From positions 1-13,978 of the forward strand of contig JAGCTA010000141.1 of NCBI GenBank assembly GCA_017963875.1: a stretch of DNA of 13,978 nucleotides, given 5' to 3'. A model generated the notes under the pieces. It searched no databases, was not told the origin of the DNA, and was given only the letters and a program-made list of their open reading frames with translations. Position numbers and translations under genes: made by a program. Shown here piece after piece: positions 1 to 7,857 of the stretch; position 1 is the first letter of the stretch; each line of letters starts with the position of its first letter. The stretch comes from Victivallales bacterium (lineage in GTDB: Bacteria; Verrucomicrobiota; Lentisphaeria; Oligosphaerales; Oligosphaeraceae).

Positions 1-989
1 ATGTCTTCTATGCACAAGGTGCCAAGCACATCGGCATCACAGGCCACGGAAAAATCGACTTCCAAGGACTCGCCTTTGTCGATCCAGACCCCAATGTCAT
101 CCCTGGCGAAGGCCGCTGGAAACGTCACAGCGACACCATGGTGCCTGGGCGCAGCATCTTTTTCGTCGGCTGTGAAGACATCCGCCTTGAGGACATCACC
201 CTCGTCGATACGGCGGGCGGATGGTTCTCTTGGCTTCTCGACTGCACTGACATCGTCGTGCACGGCGTCACCATGCGTGCCGACGTGCGCATGCCGAACA
301 GCGACGGACTCCACCTGGGCTCCTGCCGCAACGTCATGGTCAGCGACTGCAATTTCCAGTGCGGCGGCGATGACTGCATCATCATCCGCAGCATGCAGGA
401 GCAGTTCGCCACCCCGCGCCCCAGCGAAAACATCACCGTCACCAACTGCGTCATGCGGGGCGGCAAATGGGCCAGCGCGATACTCATCGCATGGACACAC
501 GACTACGCCATCCGCAACTGCGTCTTCAGCAACCTCATTGTCAAAGGTGTCCACGAACTCCTTGGCATCTACGCGCCAGATATCGCGTTCAGCGAATCAA
601 AGGATCCGCCACGATATCCAGACACGCCTGAACCGCCTCCCATCGCCCCGCTGGAAATCGAGAACATCCAAGTCTCGAATGTCGTTGCAGAAGTTGACCA
701 CCTTCTGACACTTGAATTCGACGATGAAACGAAGGTCTCCTTCGTCCGAAATATCCGCCTGCACAACATCCAGGCGTTGTGCACCTGCTGGCCGCTCATA
801 CGCGTTCAGCCGCAGCACAACGTCAGCGACATTGAGTTTTCCGATATCTCACTTGAACTGCAACCCGCTCCAAACGAACCTGACCAGACCCCTCGGACAT
901 TCTACGGCGTCCCAGGCCCATTCCTTGATTGCCCCCATGTCCGCAATCTGAACATCAACAACTTCCGATACCTCGGGATGCGACATTAA
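1..989 (+). CDS. GH28-like right-handed beta-helix protein, 5' end cut by window
   Basis: The reading frame starting at base 3 is open from the window edge to TAA at 987-989, so the true start lies upstream; the ATG at 138 is internal. The visible part reads like the core of a glycoside hydrolase family 28 (polygalacturonase-like) beta-helix: a GHGKID turn near the start, then alternating short strands such as CEDIRLEDITLVDTAGGW, then NSDGLHLGSC (bases 297 onward) and CGGDDCIIIRS (Asp-Asp at 369-374). NSD and GDD match the acidic catalytic motifs of GH28. The usual GHG and RIK motifs are not seen where expected: the GGHG position reads GGKW (459-470). The expected role is cleavage of a polysaccharide outside the cytoplasm, possibly pectin-type, but the substrate is not shown. 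The superfamily is fairly sure; the activity is not. Confidence 0.8.
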   Translation, partial: VFYAQGAKHIGITGHGKIDFQGLAFVDPDPNVIPGEGRWKRHSDTMVPGRSIFFVGCEDIRLEDITLVDTAGGWFSWLLDCTDIVVHGVTMRADVRMPNSDGLHLGSCRNVMVSDCNFQCGGDDCIIIRSMQEQFATPRPSENITVTNCVMRGGKWASAILIAWTHDYAIRNCVFSNLIVKGVHELLGIYAPDIAFSESKDPPRYPDTPEPPPIAPLEIENIQVSNVVAEVDHLLTLEFDDETKVSFVRNIRLHNIQALCTCWPLIRVQPQHNVSDIEFSDISLELQPAPNEPDQTPRTFYGVPGPFLDCPHVRNLNINNFRYLGMRH

Positions 990-1055
990 CAACGCTATTT
1001 AAAAATCCATATTATTCATTTATATAACCCCTTTTCCAAGTTTAGGAGAAAAACG

Positions 1056-1790
1056 ATGAAAATCAAACAAATTCTGGCCTTTACGCTGATTGAACTGCTG
1101 GTGGTCATCGCCATCATCGCCATCCTTGCCGCCATGCTGCTGCCCGCGCTCGCGAAAGCGCGTGAAAAGGCACGCAACATCTCCTGCATCAACAATTTGA
1201 AACAAATGGGCGTCAGCAACGCCATGTACTCGTCCGACAACGAATCACGTTATGTTCCTGGTAATTTCAACATTATGTATTACGATGCCCTTGCACTGTA
1301 CGGCTGCGACTGGCAGAGTTCCTACCGTCCCAGCGGCGAGGCAGCAGCCAAAGGCACCTTCGCCTGTCCTGCGGAGCATCGTGGCTTCGGCTGGCACTGG
1401 AATTCGGCGCCGTATGCGTATGCCCACACGCACTATGCAGCCAACATCTATCTCTGCGGCGACAAAGGCCAGACCGATACGCTGTGCAACGTCAACCGCA
1501 CGGAAAGCCAGGTCACCAATCCTTCCGAGGCATTCCTCATCATTGATCAGGCACAGACCTCTAATCCAACACTCAAGTGGGTCAACTTCATGGGTTTCCG
1601 CCACGGCAACGTCACGCCTGGTCCAGAAGGCAACGGCACATTCTATTTCAATGGAGAAGCCATCACTCCCACGGGCAATATCAATACCCTGTTTGGAGAT
1701 GCCCATGCCGAGACATTGAAAGGGGCGCAAGTGGTCGCTATCAACAAGGTTTCCAGCCAGAATTTCTTCAAGCGCGGAATCAAGTTCTGA
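1056..1790 (+). CDS. pseudopilin-like protein 1 (prepilin N-terminus, H-X9-DG-type C-terminus)
   Basis: A 244-residue protein with a type IV pilin/pseudopilin N-terminus: short basic leader MKIKQILA, then [20 protein letters not shown] as the hydrophobic helix. Cleavage would fall between Ala8 and Phe9, making Glu13 the conserved Glu5 of the mature protein. The rest would be an exported ectodomain with Cys44, Cys84 (GCDW), Cys104 (FACP), Cys134 (LCG) and an HTHY motif at 124-127. The C-terminal part resembles the 'prepilin-type processing-associated H-X9-DG' domain, but His183 is 31 residues from the Asp215-Ala216 that stands in place of DG. AGGAG at 1044-1048 supports this start. It is followed 52 bases later by a close paralog. 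Function is unknown; such proteins may be minor pseudopilins or surface proteins anchored by the uncleaved or processed helix. Confidence 0.93.
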   Translation: MKIKQILAFTLIELLVVIAIIAILAAMLLPALAKAREKARNISCINNLKQMGVSNAMYSSDNESRYVPGNFNIMYYDALALYGCDWQSSYRPSGEAAAKGTFACPAEHRGFGWHWNSAPYAYAHTHYAANIYLCGDKGQTDTLCNVNRTESQVTNPSEAFLIIDQAQTSNPTLKWVNFMGFRHGNVTPGPEGNGTFYFNGEAITPTGNINTLFGDAHAETLKGAQVVAINKVSSQNFFKRGIKF

Positions 1791-1842
1791 TTGTTTTTCA
1801 TTACATTTACATCAAACTTTTTTAAGTCAGGAGAGAAAAACA

Positions 1843-2577
1843 ATGAAAATCAAACAAATCATAGCCTTCACGCTGATTGAACTGCTGGTTGTCATTGCCA
1901 TCATCGCCATTCTTGCGGCCATGCTTCTGCCTGCGCTGGCAAAGGCGCGCGCACAGGCACGCAACATCTCCTGCGTGAACAACATGAAGCAGATGGGTGT
2001 CAGCAATACCATGTACTCTGCGGATAACAAAGACCACTTTGCCCCTGGTGTGTTCAATATCATGTTCTACGAAGCGCTTGCGATATACGGCTGCGACTGG
2101 CAGAGTTCCTATCGGCCAAGCGGCGAGGCACCTGGAAAAGGCACCTTCGCCTGCCCAGCGGAGCATCGTGGATTTGGCTGGCACTGGAGTTCAGCGCCGT
2201 TCGCTTTTGCCCACACACATTATGCGGCTAACGTCTATCTCTGCGGAAACAAAAGCGAGACTGATACGCTAGCCAATGTCAACCGTACGGAAAGCCAGGT
2301 CAGCAACCCGTCCGAAGCGATGTTCATCATTGAGAGTGCCTTGACCTCAGGCTCAACGATGAAGTGGGTCAATTACGTTGGCTATCGCCATAGCATGGTC
2401 ACGGCTGGTCCAGAAGCCAATGGCCAATTCTACTACAATGGAGACACCGTCACACCCACAGGAACCGTCAACACCCTTTTTGCGGAAGGCCATGTGGAAA
2501 GCATCAAGGGAGCGCAACTAATTGCCATCAACAAGGTTGTCTACCAGAACTTCTTCAAGCGCGGAATCAAGTTCTGA
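1843..2577 (+). CDS. pseudopilin-like protein 2, tandem duplicate of protein 1
   Basis: This 244-residue protein has exactly the length of its upstream neighbour and is its closest relative in the window. They share the leader MKIKQI, the helix, the block [15 protein letters not shown], the [14 protein letters not shown] block and the end [16 protein letters not shown] at 1829-1834 gives a good ribosome binding site. The residue before Phe is Ala (IAFTLIE). The C-terminal motif is degenerate: AEGH in place of DGH. The next gene, a large secreted hydrolase-like protein, begins 26 bases after the stop, so co-transcription is likely. Near-identical final codons and similar upstream bases indicate a recent unit duplication of about 787 bases. 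The role is unknown. Confidence 0.93.
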   Translation: MKIKQIIAFTLIELLVVIAIIAILAAMLLPALAKARAQARNISCVNNMKQMGVSNTMYSADNKDHFAPGVFNIMFYEALAIYGCDWQSSYRPSGEAPGKGTFACPAEHRGFGWHWSSAPFAFAHTHYAANVYLCGNKSETDTLANVNRTESQVSNPSEAMFIIESALTSGSTMKWVNYVGYRHSMVTAGPEANGQFYYNGDTVTPTGTVNTLFAEGHVESIKGAQLIAINKVVYQNFFKRGIKF

Positions 2578-2603
2578 TTCATTCCCTATATAAGGTACAT
2601 CCC

Positions 2604-5384
2604 ATGAAAAACCATCCACGCCTGTCCATCTTCTGTTTCCTGACGCTGGCTCTATCCCTTTTGACCGCGGGGGACATTCATGAAATCTCCCTCTTCCCCA
2701 TTGATTTCCAATATGGGAAGATATCGTTCAACGAGGGGCATCTCGCACCGATATTGATCAAGTTCCAGGGAAATACGGGCAACCTCGCGTCCGCGCAGAA
2801 GACCGAACTCGTCGTGACACACCCAGAGGGATTGGAACTAAAGGCCGCGCACAGTATTCATCCATCAGACGCGACCAGTTTCACCGTGACAAACGAGAAG
2901 GGCGTCTCCCGCGTATGGCTGACACGCAAATACTGCGGCAGGTGGATTCATCCGTCGCGCTATTTCTGGAACTGTGGTGTCAACCTCTATTTCCAGGCCA
3001 AGCCAGGCTCTGCAGGCACCAAGGGCGACATGCTGTTCTCCTTTGAACTCGACGGCAAGCCAGATGAGTTCAAGCGAACAGTTCAAGTCACTATCGCGGA
3101 ACCACTTCCGATTGTTCATCGCAAGATGAAGAAATTCTCCATCGGGCAGTGGTATCTCCATGCAATACAATCGCCCGACAGAGCACTTTTCGACAACGAC
3201 ATCAATTTCTGGAAAAGCCTCTGCGAACGCCCGACATGGTCGCTTGGAAACGCCGACCTCGACGCCAAGGACAAGACGCGCGTCGAACAGTTGATGAAGG
3301 AATTCGATGCAACGTATCTCCTTCATTCCGCGCAGGACACCATCGTGCCAGTCCATGCGAACTACGGCTTCTATGACGGGGGCAGAATCACGCGTCCAGG
3401 TGTTCCGAAACTCCAGGACGAGAATGGCAAGGAGTCCTTCCCATACGCCATCTGCCCGCAGTATCTTCTTCGCGATCCAGAAGGCGTCTATTGGGAGAAG
3501 AACCTCGTCGAGAGCATGCAAAACCTGCTCAAACGGGTTCCAACGCTGAAGAATGTCTGTCTCGACTACGAGAGCACGCCTCAGAACGGCACATGCGACG
3601 AATGCCGCGCTGAATTCGCACGGCAGGAAAAACTTGACAAAGTCCCCACGCGCGACGAGATCCGCGCGGGCAACCCGCTCTATCTCAAATGGCGCAGGTT
3701 CCGCGAGCGCCAGCGGACGCAAATTATCGCAAAATATCATCAAACAATGAAGAAGCATTTCCCAGACATCAACCTGTGGATGTGCACTGTCGGCCTAAAT
3801 CCAGGTCAGGATCCCGTCATGGGCGGTTGGAGCGGCATCGACCCGCGCAACTACGCTCCCTACACGGATTACTTCAACAACATGCAATATTCGGCAGGAA
3901 AGAAATACGCTGGTGTCCTTGAACGCTCCATCAAGGAACTTGGCAAGCCGCTTCAGCCACTCATCGACCCCGCCGAACAGGATATCCGCTACTACCATAG
4001 ATATACCCCCGACACCGTCTGCCAGAACATCCTCATCACCGCCGCCAGCGGCTGCAAGGGCATCGCCCTCTTCCCGACAGACATCTATGACGCCGCTTAT
4101 CTGACGGTCTTCTGCAATGCATGCAACGCCGTGGCCGAGGCCGAAGACGCCTACGAGAAGCCCGCCATCACCGACAAACTCAAGGCTTCCATCACCAATG
4201 TGCTCAACATCAGCCTGCCCGACGGCGACAAGACGAAAAACATCACCTATCCCGAAATGTCCAGCGACATGAACACGTTCCTTCATAACGATGGAACATA
4301 TTACTACGCAACGTTATTCAACTATTCACAGCAGTCCGACATCTTCTGCCGCCTCGCCATTCCCGACTACGAGGGCGACGGCACAGTCGTCGATTTGCTT
4401 TCGCGCAGGAAATACACGGGCATCACGCCAGAGCAAATCCGTGGCGGATTCATCGTCAAACTGCCGTCTGACGGCTCTCTTCTGCTGAAATTCGGTCCGT
4501 ATGACCACGTGGTTGGCGAAGTGTCGCAGGAGCAAATTCTTCGCGAGGAACAGGCCTGCCTGGAGACGTTGAAGCCCAAGGCGGCATTCCTTGAGCCGAA
4601 AAAGAAGGGCAATTCCGCAATCCAGTGGGTCATCGGCAACACAGGCAAGCCCGTCATCCAGTTGAAAGACAACAATGCGACCATTGAGTTCTCCCCAGAC
4701 GACGGCGCAAATGTCACCGACTGGCGGTTGCCTGGCATCGGCCATTGCGTCCCAGGCGTGCCTGGCAAGTACGGATTCGGGAGGCTGATGTTCCATGACC
4801 CGAACAATTACATCCCAGCCAACATTCCGTTCAAACTTGAAAAACTCGACTTCAATGGAATCCATCCGACGGCCGTCATGTCATTCACGGTTCCGCCAGA
4901 CACCGATGCGGGCGGCGCGGGCAATCCGCTTGAATACCTCAAGATTGTGCGGGAGAACACCTTGATGAATTACCAAGGCGGCTTCCAGATTAAGCACACG
5001 TTCATCAACCAGTCAAAGAAGTCAATGAATTTCGGCTTCCGCCTGCACAACGTCCCCATCTGCCGCCTGAAGCCGACCGATGAGCCGCAGGCATACTACT
5101 CCAATTGGGAGAAAGTCCCTGGCGGCATCCAATCCATCATCAAGCCAGGTGCGTTTGTCCGCTGGAGTTTCCTCGGCAATCCAACGAACCGCGAAGAACT
5201 TTCCATATTCATCCGCATCAAAGGCTTGCCGCTGTACTATAAAATCAGCGGCGATTACGTTGGGCTTTACTTGTGGTCCGACCCGCTGCTCCAGTCCGTC
5301 GAGCCACTGTATGAGACATTCACTCTCCAGCCTGGAGAATCAAGGACATTTACGCAGGATATCACCATCATTGATGAACGGTAG
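2604..5384 (+). CDS. large secreted glycoside-hydrolase-like protein
   Basis: A 926-residue exported protein. Residues 1-23 form a signal peptide (basic start, then FCFLTLALSLLTAG). Residues about 24-180 look like a beta-sandwich. Residues about 185-520 look like a TIM-barrel hydrolase core, opening with KFSIGQWYLHAI and containing LDYE (Asp321-Glu323) followed by TCDEC (Cys331, Cys334), WMCTVGLNPG and DPAE (Glu458). The remainder, about 540-926, looks like further beta-sandwich domains with IEFSPDDGANVTDWRLPG and a final LQPGESRTFTQD strand, typical of accessory domains of large glycosidases. Glu323 is my candidate acid/base; this is inferred from motif position only. The start is supported by AAGG at 2592-2595. 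It probably shares a transcript with the two pseudopilin-like genes before it. I cannot assign a CAZy family or substrate. Confidence 0.85.
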   Translation: MKNHPRLSIFCFLTLALSLLTAGDIHEISLFPIDFQYGKISFNEGHLAPILIKFQGNTGNLASAQKTELVVTHPEGLELKAAHSIHPSDATSFTVTNEKGVSRVWLTRKYCGRWIHPSRYFWNCGVNLYFQAKPGSAGTKGDMLFSFELDGKPDEFKRTVQVTIAEPLPIVHRKMKKFSIGQWYLHAIQSPDRALFDNDINFWKSLCERPTWSLGNADLDAKDKTRVEQLMKEFDATYLLHSAQDTIVPVHANYGFYDGGRITRPGVPKLQDENGKESFPYAICPQYLLRDPEGVYWEKNLVESMQNLLKRVPTLKNVCLDYESTPQNGTCDECRAEFARQEKLDKVPTRDEIRAGNPLYLKWRRFRERQRTQIIAKYHQTMKKHFPDINLWMCTVGLNPGQDPVMGGWSGIDPRNYAPYTDYFNNMQYSAGKKYAGVLERSIKELGKPLQPLIDPAEQDIRYYHRYTPDTVCQNILITAASGCKGIALFPTDIYDAAYLTVFCNACNAVAEAEDAYEKPAITDKLKASITNVLNISLPDGDKTKNITYPEMSSDMNTFLHNDGTYYYATLFNYSQQSDIFCRLAIPDYEGDGTVVDLLSRRKYTGITPEQIRGGFIVKLPSDGSLLLKFGPYDHVVGEVSQEQILREEQACLETLKPKAAFLEPKKKGNSAIQWVIGNTGKPVIQLKDNNATIEFSPDDGANVTDWRLPGIGHCVPGVPGKYGFGRLMFHDPNNYIPANIPFKLEKLDFNGIHPTAVMSFTVPPDTDAGGAGNPLEYLKIVRENTLMNYQGGFQIKHTFINQSKKSMNFGFRLHNVPICRLKPTDEPQAYYSNWEKVPGGIQSIIKPGAFVRWSFLGNPTNREELSIFIRIKGLPLYYKISGDYVGLYLWSDPLLQSVEPLYETFTLQPGESRTFTQDITIIDER

Positions 5385-5446
5385 TCTGAACCCATTCAAG
5401 GAGAAAATGTTAAACGACTGTTATCCTTCATAACCCTTTAACTTAT

Positions 5447-5450
5447 AGGA
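5447..5450 (+). promoter_or_regulatory. ribosome binding site leaving two possible starts
   Basis: AGGA lies 4 bases before the ATG at 5455 and 10 bases before the in-frame ATG at 5461. Neither spacing is ideal. Starting at 5461 gives the leader MKRVIV, closer to the basic MK- leaders of the paralogs; starting at 5455 adds Met-Pro. Confidence 0.5.
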
Positions 5451-5454
5451 TTAA

Positions 5455-6195
5455 ATGCCAATGAAACGAGTTATTGTCTTCACACTCATTGAACTACTGG
5501 TGGTCATCGCCATCATCGCCATCCTCGCCGCGATGCTACTGCCCGCGCTTGCCAAGGCGAGGGACAAGGCACGAAACATCACCTGCGTCAACCAGATGAA
5601 GCAGATGGGCGTCAGCAATGCCTTGTACCAATCGGACAACATGGATTACTTCGTCCCAGGCCGCTTTTATGCCGCAAACATGAACATGGGCTGCTACTAT
5701 GAACGGCTTGCCGACTACGGCTGCGACTGGAATGGAGACTACCGCTCGCAGAAAATCAGAAAAGGCACTTTCGCCTGTCCGAACGAGACACATAACTTCG
5801 GCTGGACATGGAATGCATCGCCTTTCGAGTTCGCACACACACATTATGCTGTCAATTGGTTCCTCTGCGGACGTGATTCATACTCCGCTCCAATGGACAC
5901 ACCGCATCCCATCAGCCAGGTCAAGAACACCTCCGAGGCCATATTCATCACTGAAAATGCCTGTACTGGCGAACCTGGCCTCCAGTGGGTCAATTGGATG
6001 GCCTACCGTCATGGCAACGTCCTGTATGGTCCAGAAGGCAACTGCACATTCTACTGGAAGGAAGGCAGCACACCGACAGGTACCGTCAACAATCTCTTTG
6101 CCGATGCACACTGCGCGACATTGAAAGGCTCGGAGGTCCTCGCCATCAACGCAGTCTCCACACAATATTTCTGGAAACGCGGCCTCAGTTATTGA
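5455..6195 (+). CDS. pseudopilin-like protein 3
   Basis: A 246-residue paralog (244 if the ATG at 5461 is used). The leader MPMKRVIV is followed by [20 protein letters not shown], so the residue before the expected cleavage site is Val, unusual for a prepilin peptidase substrate. The ectodomain keeps the four family cysteines (ITC, GCDW, FACP, FLCG) and the HTHY motif, and adds other cysteines ([26 protein letters not shown]). The final motif is ADAH rather than DGH. It ends YFWKRGLSY. In sequence it sits between pair 1/2 (it shares MKQMGVSN) and pair 4/5 (it shares LADYGCDW). It follows the 926-residue hydrolase by 70 bases without an obvious terminator. Function unknown. Confidence 0.92.
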   Translation: MPMKRVIVFTLIELLVVIAIIAILAAMLLPALAKARDKARNITCVNQMKQMGVSNALYQSDNMDYFVPGRFYAANMNMGCYYERLADYGCDWNGDYRSQKIRKGTFACPNETHNFGWTWNASPFEFAHTHYAVNWFLCGRDSYSAPMDTPHPISQVKNTSEAIFITENACTGEPGLQWVNWMAYRHGNVLYGPEGNCTFYWKEGSTPTGTVNNLFADAHCATLKGSEVLAINAVSTQYFWKRGLSY

Positions 6196-6256
6196 CAACA
6201 TTTGACGTAGAAAAAGCGGTCTCGACGAATAACTCCCCCCAAAAAGGACATGACAA

Positions 6257-6988
6257 ATGGCTAGAAGAAAACGCTTTACATTAATCGAACTTTTGGTAGT
6301 CATCGCCATCATTGCCATCCTGGCCGCCATGTTGCTACCCGCGCTTGCCAAGGCGAGAAAGACTGCCCGCAACATTGTCTGCATCAATAATCTGAAGCAG
6401 ATTGGACTTTCCAATTCGATGTACTCGCAGGACTTTAATGACCATGTCGTGCCTGCGCTTTACGTCAAGTGCTTCTACCAACTGCTCGCCGACTATGGTT
6501 GCGACTGGAATGATAACTACCGCCCTGGCAGTGGCGCGGCTGTCGCCAAGGGCACTTTCGCCTGCCCCGACGAGGTCCATGGCTTCGGCTGGAAGGCGTC
6601 GGAGTCCCCCTACCCCTTTGCGCATACGCATTACAACGTCAACATGTTCCTCTGCGGGCATTCGAGTCAGACGGATGTGACATGCAACACGAACCGCACG
6701 CACAACGCTGTGACGAATCCCTCCGTTGCGATGTTCTGCATTGATACGGGCGACTCCACCAATCCAGGGGCGAAATACGTCGATTTCCTCGGCTACAGAC
6801 ATGGTAATTCAACAATTGTGCACGAAGTTCCTGGAACGTTCTACTTCCAGAGCGGCGTCACGCCAACTGGTTCGCTGAACCTGACATTCTGCGACGGTCA
6901 TTGCGAAAGTCTCCGTGGAGCGGAAGTCCTTGCGATTCAGGCCGTTTCAACGCGGAATTTCTTCTATAGAGGAATCAAGATCAACTAG
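6257..6988 (+). CDS. pseudopilin-like protein 4
   Basis: A 243-residue paralog with leader MARRKR directly before [20 protein letters not shown]; Arg precedes the expected cleavage site. AGGA at 6245-6248 lies 8 bases before the ATG. The ectodomain has [26 protein letters not shown] and FLCG, then GYRHGN and an intact CDGH near the C-terminus, ending FFYRGIKIN. The first codons are A/T-rich (AGA AGA AAA, TTA, TTG, GTA) compared with the same stretch in the paralogs. A strong terminator-like structure follows the stop at once, so this gene is probably the last of a transcription unit. Function unknown. Confidence 0.92.
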   Translation: MARRKRFTLIELLVVIAIIAILAAMLLPALAKARKTARNIVCINNLKQIGLSNSMYSQDFNDHVVPALYVKCFYQLLADYGCDWNDNYRPGSGAAVAKGTFACPDEVHGFGWKASESPYPFAHTHYNVNMFLCGHSSQTDVTCNTNRTHNAVTNPSVAMFCIDTGDSTNPGAKYVDFLGYRHGNSTIVHEVPGTFYFQSGVTPTGSLNLTFCDGHCESLRGAEVLAIQAVSTRNFFYRGIKIN

Positions 6989-6991
6989 TTT

Positions 6992-7025
6992 TCTAGAGTC
7001 TCTAGAGTTTCTAGAAAATTCTAGA
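6992..7025. repeat. four TCTAGA palindromes spaced 9, 9 and 10 bases
   Basis: TCTAGA occurs at 6992, 7001, 7010 and 7020. Any two copies can pair, so several alternative hairpins are possible. CTAG is rare elsewhere in the window: apart from one overlapping the preceding stop (6985) I saw only three more, near 2269, 6261 and 10788. Confidence 0.85.
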
Positions 7026-7035
7026 GGCTTTTTTT
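6995..7035 (+). terminator. Rho-independent terminator after pseudopilin-like gene 4
   Basis: Bases 6995-7006 can pair with 7020-7031 to give a stem of about 12 pairs, including a continuous 7-pair core (7000-7006 with 7020-7026). Seven T residues run from 7029 to 7035. An alternative stem forms with 7010-7015 in place of the first arm. It lies just after the stop at 6988. It should end transcription of the upstream pseudopilin genes and leave the gene at 7101 needing its own promoter or read-through. Confidence 0.7.
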
Positions 7036-7100
7036 AAGCATTACCCCACCCCATTAAGTTTTCCCACGAATCAAATCATACAAAAAAGAGACAAAAGACA

Positions 7101-7832
7101 ATGAAACGATTCTTTTCCTTCACGCTGATTGAACTGCTGGTGGTCATTGCCATCATCGCCATCCTGGCCGCCATGCTTCTGCCTGCACTTGCCAAGGCGC
7201 GAAAAAAGGCACGCAATATTGTCTGTACAAATAATCTAAAGCAAATTGGTCTTAGCAATGCCATGTACACACAGGACTTCGCCGACCACGTCGTCTTTGG
7301 GCGTTATGGCGGCAAATATTTCTATCACCTGCTTGCCGATTATGGCTGTGACTGGAAAGATGGCTACCGTACGGCCAGCGGAACGCATGGAAAAGGGACG
7401 TTTTCCTGCCCAGAAGAGCCGCGTCCCATTGGAACGAATTGGAATTCCGCGCCGTATGCATACTATCATACGCATTATGGAGTCAGCCAAGTCCTTTGCT
7501 CGGACTCGCAACAAACGGATCCTAATTACAATACCAACCGTACTCTCGCTGCCGTGACGGGGCCTTCGATTGCGATGCTTGCCATTGACACGGCCGATAC
7601 CTCCAACCCAACGGCAAAATTCGTTAATTTCCTTGGATATCGCCATGATGAAATGACGCCTGGAACAGAGGTGGCAGGAGGTTTTTACTACAAGAGCGGC
7701 GTCACTCCGACAGGCTCGGTCAATGCAGTCTTCGTCGATGGTCATTGCGAGCACATTAAAGGGGCGCAAGTTCTTGCAATACAAGCAGTCTCCGCTAATA
7801 ACTTCTTCTGGCGTGGAATAAAGGTAAATTAA
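7101..7832 (+). CDS. pseudopilin-like protein 5
   Basis: A 243-residue paralog with leader MKRFFS before [20 protein letters not shown]; Ser precedes the expected cleavage site. The body is closest to protein 4 ([34 protein letters not shown]), with [26 protein letters not shown] and an intact VDGH. Its first codons instead resemble those of proteins 1 and 2. The ribosome binding site is weak (AGAG at 7087-7090). It is the first gene after the terminator, and the 955-residue secreted protein starts 25 bases after its stop, so it may head the downstream operon. Function unknown. Confidence 0.92.
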   Translation: MKRFFSFTLIELLVVIAIIAILAAMLLPALAKARKKARNIVCTNNLKQIGLSNAMYTQDFADHVVFGRYGGKYFYHLLADYGCDWKDGYRTASGTHGKGTFSCPEEPRPIGTNWNSAPYAYYHTHYGVSQVLCSDSQQTDPNYNTNRTLAAVTGPSIAMLAIDTADTSNPTAKFVNFLGYRHDEMTPGTEVAGGFYYKSGVTPTGSVNAVFVDGHCEHIKGAQVLAIQAVSANNFFWRGIKVN

Positions 7833-7857
7833 TTTATATGGAACAATTTGCCAACTT

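Larger units (their letters stand above)
1044..2577 (+). repeat. tandem gene duplication, period about 787 bases
   Basis: Two consecutive units each hold a purine-rich Shine-Dalgarno, an ATG followed by the same seven codons (up to one synonymous change) and a 244-codon gene. Similarity runs from the ribosome binding site through to the stop: the last ten codons differ by one base (1761-1790 against 2548-2577). The short spacers after the stop codons are less alike. Read as a direct tandem duplication that has diverged mainly in the middle of the ectodomain. Confidence 0.8.

Noticed and set aside
1..708. Long open frame from the ATG at base 1
   Set aside because: Low-complexity Ser/Thr/Ala-rich translation in a different frame from the GH28-like sequence, which carries recognisable motifs. 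It is a shadow frame.
990..1055. A/T-rich gap with TATATAA-like bases before pseudopilin-like gene 1
   Set aside because: It may hold a promoter, but I found no matching -35 box at proper spacing and no hairpin terminator for the preceding gene.
2865..3758. Long minus-strand open frame opposite the 926-residue gene
   Set aside because: It lies wholly inside a supported gene, shows no motif or ribosome binding site, and is explained by the codon bias of the + strand gene.
5407..5433. Eight-codon mini-ORF (MLNDCYPS) preceded by AAGGAG, between the 926-residue gene and pseudopilin-like gene 3
   Set aside because: The Shine-Dalgarno is only 3 bases from the ATG and the peptide shows no leader-peptide feature such as repeated regulatory codons. 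Probably chance.
6192..6197. Perfect TTGACA spanning the stop of pseudopilin-like gene 3
   Set aside because: No acceptable -10 box lies 16-18 bases downstream.
7054..7082. Possible promoter TTAAGT - 17 bases - CATACA upstream of pseudopilin-like gene 5
   Set aside because: Only three of six matches at each box, and the implied transcript start would fall almost on the ribosome binding site. A promoter is expected after the terminator but I cannot place it.
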